Assembly (NCBI GenBank): GCA_037074705.1
Contig: CM073590.1
Span: forward strand, 221,680,746 to 221,744,745
DNA: 64,000 nt
Origin: Zhengitettix transpicula
Taxonomy: Eukaryota; Arthropoda; Insecta; Orthoptera; Tetrigidae
Reading direction: 5' to 3'
Of this stretch, positions 24,391-33,795 are shown one piece after another. How positions within the stretch are numbered: position 1 is the stretch's first letter; each line of letters starts with the position of its first letter. The position numbers and the translations under genes were made by a program. The notes under the pieces are model-generated. The model searched no databases. It had not been told where the DNA came from and worked only from the letters and a program-made list of their open reading frames with translations.

Positions 24391-24600
24391 TGAAAAATTT
24401 ACGTCTGATTGAAAATTAATAATAAGGTAGCCAAATACAGCAAAAAAAAAAGTTTTGTCAACTGACAGGTGCAGTTGTGTCATTCTAGGCCCTTCTTCGC
24501 ACCTGAAGAAAGGAACGAGGCTACCAGAAACGTTGTGTGGTATTTATATTATCACTTATTTTGTCTGTATTTGGCTATCTTTCTCATTATTAGAAAAATT
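24391..24600 (+). repeat. Family I inverted-repeat element with hammerhead-like core
   Basis: Left arm AATAATAAGGTAGCCAAATA (from 24418) mirrors the right end TTTGGCTATCTTTCTCATTATT (about 24570-24591). The core reads CGCAC (24498-24502), CTGAAGA (24503-24509), a weak stem II, GAAACGTT (24527-24534) and GTGTG (24535-24539). CGCAC can pair with GTGTG as helix I. The 5' flank TTTACGTCTGATTGAAAAT is shared with the 58-kb copy. Conserved helix I and CUGANGA/GAAA boxes fit a minimal hammerhead of the kind reported in Penelope-like elements; two or three extra A residues flank stem II. Confidence 0.65.
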
Positions 24601-24702
24601 CATGTTCAACCATCATCATCAAGTGCGAGGTCTTCAACTAAAAACTTGTTGGTGATCAGTATAAAATAATTAATGTGTCCTGTTTTTAAAATGCTGGCTT
24701 GA

Positions 24703-24832
24703 CAGTAATCCACATTGTGGTCAGTAACCTAGAATAGCAAAGGAATGAATAGAAATGGTGGATGCAGAAAGGAGAACAAGCTAGCCAAATTTAGCATTCG
24801 CCTAAATGTTCTGCAGGAAAAACTAGTAAAAC
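24703..24832 (-). repeat. Rep-A subfamily B fragment
   Basis: Diverged minus-strand Rep-A piece with TAATCCACATTGTGGTCAGTA, GGATGCAGAAAGG, TTAGCATTCGCCTAAATG and TGCAGGAAAAACTAG in the family order. No A-tail. Confidence 0.65.
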
Positions 24833-24984
24833 CGTTTTACAATAAAAATTTCACATTTTGAAAGTATATTGACGAATGCGTATGAAACAATAATAATGTA
24901 AGGATTAATAGTTATAGTTATCTGACAAAAATTGAATTAATAAATATTTAAACCGGTTTTCAGAGACAATTTATTCAAATAAAT

Positions 24985-25028
24985 TGCACAGCATTTCGTT
25001 CCTTTTTTTGGATCGTCCTCAGGTGCAC
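24985..25028 (-). ncRNA. Hammerhead-ribozyme-like core, minus strand
   Basis: Read on the minus strand: helix I 5' arm GTGCAC (complement 25023-25028), CTGAGGA (complement 25016-25022), one extra C, a stem II GATCC...GGAAC with an A7 loop (one mismatch, G-C closing pair), GAAATGCT (complement 24990-24997), then the helix I 3' arm GTGCA (complement 24985-24989), pairing perfectly with TGCAC. The order and spacing match the consensus CUGANGA, stem II, GAA, short stem III, H17. Departures are the extra nucleotide before stem II and AUGC in place of ACGU as stem III. Activity is untested. Confidence 0.5.
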
Positions 25029-25092
25029 TAGTATAAAACAAAATTTGGAGAAAATTTTTATTATTTATTGAAATTACAGAAAATAAATTATA

Positions 25093-25224
25093 TTCATACT
25101 TTCAGAACTCATCTGTACCATAGTTCTTATTTAAAACTTGGACACCTGACGAAGTTCCAAGGAAAGGGGCGAAACGTTTTGTCAATATATACTTTTATTA
25201 TGTTATATTATAAGAAAGTATGAG
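25093..25224 (+). ncRNA. Family II inverted-repeat element with best hammerhead-like core
   Basis: Arms TCATACTTTC (25093-25102) and GAAAGTATGA (about 25214-25223) enclose: helix I 5' arm GACAC (25141-25145), CTGACGA (25146-25152), one extra A, stem II GTTCC/GGGGC (25154-25158 with 25166-25170, G-C closing pair, two G-U pairs, 7-nt loop), GAAACGTT (25171-25178) and helix I 3' arm TTGTC (25179-25183, four of five pairs). ACGU could close a stem III by dimerising. The most complete hammerhead-like sequence in the window; the extra A before stem II is shared with other copies. Confidence 0.55.
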
Positions 25225-25376
25225 GATGGAAAAATGTCTACCGGACCAGGAATCGAACCCGGGACCTGCCTCTTTCCAAATATGCTGCATAATGTTGTTC
25301 TGTGGTAGAGCGTTCGCCCGGAAAGCCTGAGATCCCGAGTTCGATTCCTGGTCCGGTCGACATTTTTCCATTCTCA
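25225..25376. repeat. Palindromic tRNA-like SINE (family S2)
   Basis: Arms 25226-25263 and 25334-25371 are reverse complements over about 38 bp with two or three mismatches (ATGGAAAAATGTC..ACCGGACCAGG and mirror). The right half holds an A-box-like TGGTAGAGCGTTCGC near 25302 and B box GAGTTCGATTCC at about 25337, 30-35 bp apart, so it is tRNA-like on the plus strand. The left half is the mirror of the B-box and tail only. Related sequence, minus strand, occurs at 47.35 and 59.03 kb. Confidence 0.65.
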
Positions 25377-25859
25377 TTCTTCAAATGAAACTTACATGGT
25401 ATTTACGGCCTGATGCTTCTGAAACCTTCTCCGTATATTCTGAATTTATTATACTGCTTCTATTTATTTATTAATGTAAACAATTGTTTTCAAGTAGCGT
25501 AATTATTTGGCAGATACACTTGTGGTTTATATTGTCTGTGACTTCGATATTATAACCTCAAAATGTATTTAATAACGATCTACAATTGGGCAAATAAATA
25601 ATATTTTCTAAGATACATATTAATTATAGTTTACGTTAGATTAACACTAAGAATCCGTTGTCCTTATTAATATTTGTACCCTGAAAAAGGTTCACTTCAT
25701 AGAATAATCACGGCTGAACATCATGCTTCACTTTTAATTGGATTATGATTTTATTCGTTGACAGGAAACACTTTACTTCCTACGTTTTTTTAAAAGATTC
25801 GACCATAATTTATTTTCATAAGGAAATATTTCTATATTCCCAACTATTCCCGAGGGCAT
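25377..25859. other. AT-rich non-coding stretch
   Basis: Nothing supported. Confidence 0.4.
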
Positions 25860-26261
25860 TCTAAACGTGGACACCTTCGGACTTTTGTGGGTAACTGACA
25901 AGTCCGCTTGTTTCAGATAAAAATAAACGAGTTGTACGTGCGCCTCAACTCCTCACGTGCGCATAGTGGGATTATTGACAAGTGGGATCCCAGGGGAGGG
26001 CGACGACGTCGCGTCGTGGAGTTTAATAAGTGTGTCAGGGAGTTTTACCGCGATACAGCGAGCAGGCGTGAAATGCAGAGGAGCGAGGTGACGTCCCCCT
26101 CGTCTGTCACTCGCATCACGACACGCTTCACAGACTACACCTACGTCTATTTATAACGTCTAAATTATGCAGTACCTCCGCGATGTCCAATTTACGACGC
26201 TCCAACGGCTCGCGTTATGACAGCGCGGATCACCGCACCCGGAAGCTCAGATTTCCATATT
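25860..26261. other. GC-richer island
   Basis: Non-repetitive GC-rich block containing CACGTGCGC near 25955 and a CGACGACGTCGCG run near 26001. The plus strand is open from about 25908 to 26153 (non-ATG start) with an arginine-rich translation and no recognisable domain. Regulatory DNA or unknown exon. Confidence 0.3.
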
Positions 26262-28279
26262 GAGAACGCCGCTGATAAAAGTAAAATTTTAAAGAAAAGG
26301 CGGAATAATACGTTGTTTTTTTAATGTGAATTAATAATTTCAGTGGTTCTTAAAGCTACCTGAATTTTTAATTGGATTTCTTCGTATAATGCGGATAGAT
26401 AAATATATTTTCTGATATGTATTTTTAAACCTTACTAAGTTGGCTCTCGTTCTTCATTGAGCACGACTGCTAGCATTATGATTAACTTTGGGCGCAAATC
26501 TTTGTTTACAATGTATATAACTAACAGTACGCCTACTGAGGTTGGGTTATCTTTTTTCTTTACCGCATTGCTTGTAACTCATCGTTTGACATTATTATTA
26601 CTTATTATTACGTATGTTAACAAGAATTCTTAATCTTAACCTCAGCTCGAAAGCGTACGGAAATTTAATTAATGAATCAAACAAATACAAAAGAGAGTGA
26701 TAAGGCAGGGTTTCTGCTTACTGGTCACGTGTTCGATTCCCGTTTCCGCCCAGTTGTTTTTCCATCTTACTCCATTATTTCCAGCTATTTTCATTTAATA
26801 CCCGTTGTTATTTGCCTACCAGTGCATGTGCCTTGGAAACAAATGTAAATTACACAGAATGGTACTTAAGTTATAACTTTTTAAAATGGTGAATGGTAAT
26901 TTAAAATAATCTCAAAGTTATGTAACCCTTCAGGTTGAAACCATTCGTTCGAATTTCTGAAAAACGAATAAAATCCCTGCCTAAGCGGAAAGAATAACGT
27001 TTCAATGTTGTAATGTTGTTTTATATAGCTTATAATTCCATGACGCCTCCGTATAACAACGATATAAAGTTTTATCTCAATATTTTTGGCCTTTTGCTTT
27101 ATAAAATCGAATAAATTTAAAAAATTACAGTCGGGAACTTAGATGACAGTTTGATCGGATCTTCTAATGTATGAGACGTGAAAATATACTAATATCAGTG
27201 GAATATAAACAATTTGCTGGAAAAAAAAATTATTTGATTTATATAGAAGCATTTGAGCTGGTATACGAAAATCACTACGACACATCTAGCTTTTTTACAT
27301 TTAAGTGGTGGAAAATCTTAATTTTAGACTATAAATCGTATGATTACCGGTTCTTAGACGAAACTTCACCACAGAATTTTTGTGGCTAACAGAGAATTGT
27401 GTAACGCGTGATATTAACATTATCAATTTATTAAAATTTAATATCGTTAGAATATTTTTTCATCACTATCTGGTGACGACTCTGTGAAACAACTGATAGA
27501 CTCGCGAAAATAGGAGGAATCATAGGTTTTGTGGATCCGCGTGAAACGTCACTTTTGTAAAAAGAAGTTTATCTTTAAAAAAAATTCTCTGGGCTAGTGG
27601 ATGACGTGAGACGAACAGTCATTGGACAAATTCAAACATGTAACATCCTGGAAGGAAGGAAAGACAAGGGAACGAGAAGACAGAGTTAGCGGGAGGCACA
27701 GAAAGTGATAAGGCGAAGTTACATCATAATAGTTTGATCACCCCCACATCTGAATCTGAAGTCTATCACGACGTCCAAAAGGCTGGAACGAGTCCACGAC
27801 AACGGAACTGGCACTGAAAATCTCCGCACAATGAAAAAGTCGTCAATGGTGGGGAAAATGAGAGATATTATAAATATTCTATTTTATAACTTTGATTGTT
27901 TATGTCCCCTGCAGGGCCAAAATGCTTTAAAACAGTCACGTTTTTTTGTTGTAAATTGTTAAACAAAAAATTAAGTGCTTTAATTTTGTAGCAAATTTAA
28001 TTTAGTTATTAATGAAAAATCCCTCTTATTAATTAATTACAGTGTTGAAAGTTATTATATTTATTCATCACAAATAAAAGATTAAATCTACAATCATTTA
28101 TTTAAAATTATATATTTAAATCATGATGAATATTAAAATGAGTTAATTACATATAATTACTTATACTTATTCAAAGCTCTGGTAATACTCGTAAACGCTT
28201 CACGGGCTATTTTTCGATATCAACAGTGCAGAGAATAGCAGGAACAATGTTTCGGCAGTTTGTGGCAGAAATCAAATAA
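26262..28279. other. AT-rich stretch with one tRNA-like fragment
   Basis: Mostly featureless. At about 26726-26750 a B-box-like GTGTTCGATTCCCG follows GGCAGGGTTTCTGCTTACTGG, a probable SINE fragment without a clear A box. A 72-codon frame at 27171-27389 has no motif. Confidence 0.35.
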
Positions 28280-28445
28280 TTGAGGAAAACCCCTGCTCCG
28301 TGTGGAGGAGGCCAGAAACACGCGGGGAACTCAATAAAGCGATCCCACAACCCAACTCTCTGTAGCACATCACCTCGGGAGAATTCCAGCGATCAACATT
28401 TCCGATCCGACTTCACTTCACCGCAGTGAGAGACAGGATGGCTGC
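28280..28445. other. Small GC-richer island
   Basis: About 160 bp of GC-richer, non-repetitive sequence without useful open frame. Possible regulatory DNA. Confidence 0.2.
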
Positions 28446-29228
28446 TGTCTGCTGTTCCACATAAAAATTATTGTTAAGGTTCTGTTCTACGTTCAGGAAA
28501 GGATGGTATTTCCGGTGAGTAATATTACTCAGATTCACACGGAAAATAATATATTCTGACGGGTTATATTAATCGTTTCACTTCGATAATTTCGAGATTA
28601 TTTCGCTGAAATATTAGAAAAATGAATTTTATAATCATATTGTTTTACATCACCTAATCTTAAAATTTTGCATTTTTCTGTGTTTGACGCTAATTTTCAA
28701 ATTTTAAATAGAAAGACAAGGAACGGCTCCCATAAAGAAAAATTTGGTAAAATATATTTGTAGTTCCCTTACCGCTATTTATATACCTGAACAATTATCC
28801 CATTAGTTTCCTCGAATGTTTTCAACGGACAACTTTCCAGTAACTTGTAGTCAGTTGTTAATTTCTGAATTTCAACCAGGCTTATACAATATGCATACAC
28901 AATATTTTGAATATATGTAAATAAGAAATCTGCACAATCTACGCTGTCACGGAGTCGAAACGCAATAAATAAAATATGAAACTGAATACGTACTGTGACG
29001 TGTAGTGAAAGAAAAAAAACACAGATACTCAATTTATTTTCGTGTAACACTGAAGTTGAGTTAAAAATAATTATTTTTTCTTGTTAAAAACTCTTTGGCT
29101 GATTTACTGACAGAATGAAATATAAACATCTAGAAAAAATATTTTAAAATTGCATCTCTCTAACAAATACCAACTAATTTATTAGCAAATAATTTTCTTT
29201 TTTTTGGTTGCTTATGAACGTCATCGAA
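28446..29228. other. AT-rich non-coding stretch
   Basis: Nothing supported. A 91-codon minus-strand frame at 28775-29050 has no recognisable domain. Confidence 0.4.
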
Positions 29229-29299
29229 CGAGGGTTATTAGGAAAGTAAGGTCACAGATTCTTTTAAAAACTTCTTTATTTAATTCCTCACATGATTGT

Positions 29300-29455
29300 C
29301 TATTTTTGTATATAGTTTGCATAAGTGTGTAAACATTTATCATAACGTTGTACAAGCTTTTCTATACTTAAGTCATAGACGTCTGCTGCCTGTGAGGATA
29401 AACAGTCTTTAACTGCTTCTTTCACCTCTCTAAAAAAATAATCACCTTCCTTATG
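29300..29455 (-). pseudogene. Mariner transposase C-terminus, left arm
   Basis: Minus-strand frame ending at 29300 with the mariner tail pattern: a V-K-E-A-V-K-D-x-L block, A-D-V-Y-D-L, then EKLVQRYDKCL and a Y-I-Q-K end. In intact mariners this follows the catalytic core and ends with a similar KLV-x-R-x-x-KC motif. It lacks the N-terminal DNA-binding part and all three catalytic aspartates, so it cannot encode an active enzyme. Its mirror copy is the right arm. Confidence 0.85.
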
Positions 29456-29504
29456 ATAACGGTCCAAAAAAATCAAGAACACAACCCATTATTGTCATAT
29501 GTCG

Positions 29505-29815
29505 ATGAAAATTTGCAATTTCACAAAATGGGCGCTCGTTTGATTTCCGGGGTGCTTACTGAGAAACACCGAAAGAAAATAATGGCTTGTGCTCTTGATT
29601 TTGTGGACTGATCAATTGGTGATCAATTTTTTGAGAATATTATCGTGAGTTCTCACATGACGTCAGAGATGACGAGGTGCAAGAAACAGTTAAAGACTGG
29701 TTATCGTCACAGGTGGCAGATGTCTATGACTTAGGCATACAAAAACTTGTAGAACGTTATGACAAGTGTTTAAAAAAACTATGTAGAAAAATAGAGAGGC
29801 ATGTAAGGAATTAAA
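29505..29815 (+). pseudogene. Mariner transposase linker plus C-terminus, right arm
   Basis: From about 29505 the plus strand reads a segment typical of the region between the helix-turn-helix and catalytic domains (FHKMGARLISGVLTEKHRKK; compare K-x-x-A-R-W-V-P-x-x-LT-x-x-x-K), stopping at TGA near 29609. From about 29670 the C-terminal pattern resumes (DEVQETVKDWL, then QKLVERYDKCL). The catalytic core between them is deleted. Confidence 0.8.
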
Positions 29816-29893
29816 TAAAAATGTTCTTTTGAAAAAATCTGTGATGGTTTATGTTTTATAAGAAATCTAACCTTACTTTCCGAATAACCCTCG

Positions 29894-30249
29894 TACAATT
29901 AAATTTGTTTAATTTTGGTATGAACATCCCATTTGAATTTTTAAGGTAATTTTAGGGACAATAAAATAATTTTAAAATATAGTTTTTAATACTTATCAAC
30001 AGTATATTTTTTACATACGTGCAAGCAACAAGAAAATTAACTTAACTGTAAGATTGATAAATTACAAATCTTAAAAATGAAATTCATTTACTAAATTTAT
30101 TATTATTCGATAAACTATGCGTTTTGATTAATTTTTAACACCAATTCCCGTACAATAAGTCTCCAGAGTTTAGGCACTCTCTAATGAGGATGAAACTAAT
30201 TTGAAATTATTTGGACTGAAAGTGTTTCCAATTTCGTTTATTGCAATTA
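29894..30249. other. AT-rich non-coding stretch
   Basis: Nothing supported. Confidence 0.4.
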
Positions 30250-30835
30250 TTTTAGTTGCGGAGAAGACAGGGAAAATTATGACGAGCTCCTGTTGGAGAG
30301 GAGTGAAACTGAACTGTTATTTTCACTGCCACGAGTCGCAACCGCGTTTGATATCTTTCTGCAAGTCGGCATAAATTTAAATTTATTCGCTTTGGTCGGT
30401 CTTCCGCAATATTTTCGTTTGCAGTGCGTATTAGCGGCGGCGAGGAAACCGCAAAGTAATGGTTAATGAAATCCTCGCAGCTGCTGGCTGGTGGATGATC
30501 CAAGTGAGGGCCTTTCGCTGCTACGGAGGCAGCAGCCCGCCCCATGTTAACTCAAACAGCAAGTTGGCAGGACTTAATGAAAACCGCAAACGCGCGACAC
30601 AGCTTCCCTCATATCGTGGCTCACGTCTCGTCTCGTCTCGTCGCGCCAGCTGCTTCACTACTGTGTTCAACCCCCGCCCCCTCCACAATGCCAAAAATAA
30701 GGCACTTTTCGCTTCTTCAGAGTGCATCATTACAATACAGTCTGCCGCTAAATCAGATTTACAAGTTCGTAAACACAGAGGCAGGGTTAATGTGTCAAAA
30801 TTATTGACCGTGCCTTCGATGAGGTCTGTTTGACT
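30250..30835. other. GC-richer island with overlapping open frames
   Basis: About 580 bp, GC-richer, non-repetitive. Frames of 97 and 135 codons (minus) and 124 and 87 codons (plus) overlap one another, the signature of composition more than coding. Words such as CAATATTTTCG and GGTTAATGAAATCC appear, and a short TCTCG run lies at 30626-30643. Candidate regulatory DNA; an exon cannot be excluded. Confidence 0.3.
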
Positions 30836-31388
30836 CACTTCGTTCATAATCCTCCTCAAAAATAGTGAAACCAGAAAAAAACTGAACGCTTCACTCCACT
30901 TATACCAGACCACACCCCAATATAACAAACAAGAAAAATGTTATGTTCATCTAACAATTAATTTTTCCGCTTTTACGAATATACAGATATTGCATAGAAA
31001 ATTTATATCTCCTTAAATGAAATTGAAAATAATATATTATTAAATCAATAATAATTTAATTTAACAACATGTTTCTATCCGGATGTGCACCGTTATTAGG
31101 TTAACAATAAAAATATTAAAAATTATAGATATAATTGTACAAAGATATTAGTCGATAGTCAAAGATTATATAAGAGATGAAATAACAAAGATAATTAGCA
31201 TAAAAGGTTTGAAAATTACATATCGTGTACTAAAATATTGTAAATATTACTTTAAAAATCAGTGTTAGTTTTGACAGTAAGACAACTTTTTTGTTTTAAT
31301 TATTAATTATTTACAGTCGCATCTAGTTATTACCGACTGAATATGAAGAATAATTTTTTTCAGTCAGGGGACTAATTTGCCGAGAGTT
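30836..31388. other. AT-rich non-coding stretch
   Basis: Nothing supported. Confidence 0.4.
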
Positions 31389-31488
31389 TCTCCCACGCAC
31401 GCAAACATCCATGTCCTCACCGGGATTCGAACGAGGAACCTCTGTGATGTGAGACAGTCACGCTGACCCCTACACCACAGGATGTCGG
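31389..31488 (-). repeat. tRNA-derived SINE (family S1)
   Basis: Minus-strand copy: CATCCTGTGGTGTAGGGGTCAG (A box) and CGTTCGAATCCCGG (B box) about 35 bp apart, then GACATGGATGTTTGCG and GGGAGAAACTC, matching the plus copy at 12.6 kb in order and spacing. The best preserved A box of the family is here. Confidence 0.75.
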
Positions 31489-31819
31489 CGAAAATTTGTA
31501 TTATGCTTAATGTGTAACATTTTAGAGACTAATCTAGACTTGCCGTCTTCATCCAAAATTTGGTAATTATCCCAGTTGTAATTATAGTTGGTAATGTGAG
31601 ACATTACTGTGCCATTCCACCAACGTTTATACTCATTTCATCTTCACAACTATTCTGATCCTATAATTACCACTTATCACGAAATACACCTTTAGTTTAT
31701 CCACAATTATACAAAATTTTGAGACAAATTTGATAAAAACAAAATTCATAACGTAGTTTATGAGCAATTATTTTTCATTAAAATATATTGATAAAACTAA
31801 AAGAGGCGTCATTACCAGA
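31489..31819. other. Non-coding stretch
   Basis: Nothing supported. Confidence 0.35.
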
Positions 31820-31934
31820 ATTGGCTACTTTCGTCTACCCTTCCGCATCCCCCCTTTCAAACACCTTCCTATGCTATTAAAGGGAAGTTGCCCAACGTGG
31901 ATTACCATCATGTAGCCTGTTGCCCTAAAAAAAA
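31820..31934 (+). repeat. Rep-A retroposon, 5'-truncated copy
   Basis: Starts at TTGGCTAC and runs through the C-rich block and CATGTAGCCTGTTGCCCT to an A8 tail at 31927-31934. Very similar to the 8-kb copy. No clear flanking duplication. Confidence 0.85.
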
Positions 31935-32689
31935 CAAGTGAAAAGATGTAGGGCCGACGTTTAGATTTTCATTTATTACACCCAGAAAGAACGAAACTAG
32001 TTTAATAAGCAACATTTTAATACATTACGTATAATATTCAAACCTTTTATACTATTTATCTTCGATAAATTTTCTCTTTTCATAATATTTGTAAATCCGC
32101 TAACAGCTTTCTACGATGATATCTATAATTTTTATTCTCTTTATTATCAACATGAAGTGGGTCTACATCCGGACAAAAACATGTCAAGTTAAATTAATAT
32201 GAATTATTATTTCTTTGTCTGATTTTGACCTTAAAATTTAAACTATACAAACTTTAAAAATAATACTCTCAGGAATAAATTTGTCCTAAAAATTTCACTT
32301 CTATGAAGTTTCAACAATATTAATAGGAAAACGATATATTATAAATATACTTATAGGAATAACATTCTCCCTCATGAACCTCCTTTAACATACGATCAGG
32401 TACGATTTTCGTATTTTCAAAATGAATCTCTTGCATCCTACTTCATTCCTAATCATATTTTACTAATTTATTTGTATGCGTCTCGTGAAAGTTATGAAAA
32501 CCGAAACACTGAATCTGTTTAGTGACACTCAAAATGAAAATTTACAATTCTAGCTTACTAGTTGAAAGATAATATACAGGCAGTCAGTAATGTAATATAA
32601 ACTGGTTGTATAACTAGCGACGTATACATATTTTAAGTTTATATTTCTGAGCTCACCTCGTGGACGATTAATTTTTCTGTACGCGTAAT
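31935..32689. other. AT-rich non-coding stretch
   Basis: Nothing supported. Confidence 0.4.
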
Positions 32690-33480
32690 TATGGTTACGG
32701 CGCAAAAAATCGGAAACTTATTAGCGCTTTCTAAGTAACGCTACAATTTCCTCCCCCAAAGACGAAAAAGAGTTATGGAAGCCTCATAAGCACGACTCCA
32801 GGGAATTTTTCCTAAGTTGTAGCTATGGGAAGGGCGTTTAACGAGAATTGCCCTTCACGAACTTCTTCCCTGGCTCTAATAGAGGAACTTGTTCTCAAAC
32901 ATCGGCGATGGATCTACGTTTTCTTGCTTCCGCCCGTCTTTTCTTTTCCTCTCACTTCTTTTCATGAAAAAAAATATATATAAAAAGAATGCCACGCCCG
33001 GAATCGCACGAAAATCGAGAAATAAAAGCCATAACAGTTTACGACATCCAAAGTTGGCGACGGAAGCGCTCTCTTTATTTACTTTTTTTAAAATAAAAAT
33101 CACTCGAAAGTGATGTTGCGGGAGGGGTGGTGGGGGAGGACCGGGATGCCGACTAACGAGACCAATTAACGACGCAGGTGCTACACTCGTTCAATTAATG
33201 GTGTTGGCAAATAAAAGTCTCGGTGCGCGAATAATGAAGCTTGTTTTTGGCGAGGGTAATGAAAGGCAGGGTAGCGACCCGCCGGGTTATCTGGATCGCC
33301 ACAATGGCGGCACGCCCCGATGCACAGCGCCGGCGAAACGCTATCGGATCCGCCAAGGACCATAATATCATCAACAAGGTTAAAGAACTACATATAGAAA
33401 CACAGTCCTATAATCACCCGCAACACGCTCAAGAGTACACGTAGGAGTAGGCGAAAACTTACGTTACTTTCTCAACAGGG
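32690..33480. other. GC-richer island, candidate regulatory block
   Basis: Mixed block whose densest part, 33120-33360, carries CAATTAACGACGCAGGTG, GTTCAATTAATGG and GGCAAATAAAAG (homeodomain-like words) and then GC-rich DNA. Opposed frames (32876-33103 minus, 32889-33113 plus; 33181-33444 both) again overlap and have no recognised domain. Confidence 0.35.
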
Positions 33481-33795
33481 ATAACAGCGAGGAAACAACG
33501 GATCTTTTGAAGAGAGGGGGGAAAAACAGTTCACCTTCATCCGCCATGTGGCGCTTGTTTCACATGCTTTTTATATATTTTTGTTTGATACTTCGTCAAT
33601 TGAATGAATTTAAAACCATAATAGCGTTGACCTAAAAATATATTCACCAACGATAAAGAATATTTCTTATTATTTCAGCTAAAAATCAACAATATAATAT
33701 ACTATCATGAAGCTTATTTACTGAAGTTGTAAAAACCAATTATTGTTTTCCAATACCTTTTTCCTTTCACGTGTGAAGTCTCTCTTCGTGGTATG

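Larger units (their letters stand above)
29229..29893. mobile_element. Palindromic mariner derivative
   Basis: Both ends carry the same terminal repeat: CGAGGGTTATTAGGAAAGTA (from 29229) mirrors the right end (29870-29893) with one mismatch in 24. Homology continues inward for about 225 bp per arm, so each arm is a mariner 3' end including the transposase C-terminus, pointing outward. A TA dinucleotide follows the right end (29894-29895); the left has AA. The centre keeps a short transposase linker segment. The element therefore looks like two 3' ends joined head to head, not a simple internal deletion. Confidence 0.85.

Noticed and set aside
24455..24669. Two 66-codon frames at the family I element
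   Set aside because: They lie within the inverted-repeat element and are open in two phases; no protein similarity.
25300..25360. Possible tRNA gene on the plus strand
   Set aside because: The B-box half is mirrored on the left and recurs with the same tail at 47.3 and 59.0 kb; no consistent cloverleaf.
30252..30928. Several 87-135 codon frames suggesting a gene
   Set aside because: They overlap on both strands in different phases in a GC-richer island, and no translation resembles a known protein.
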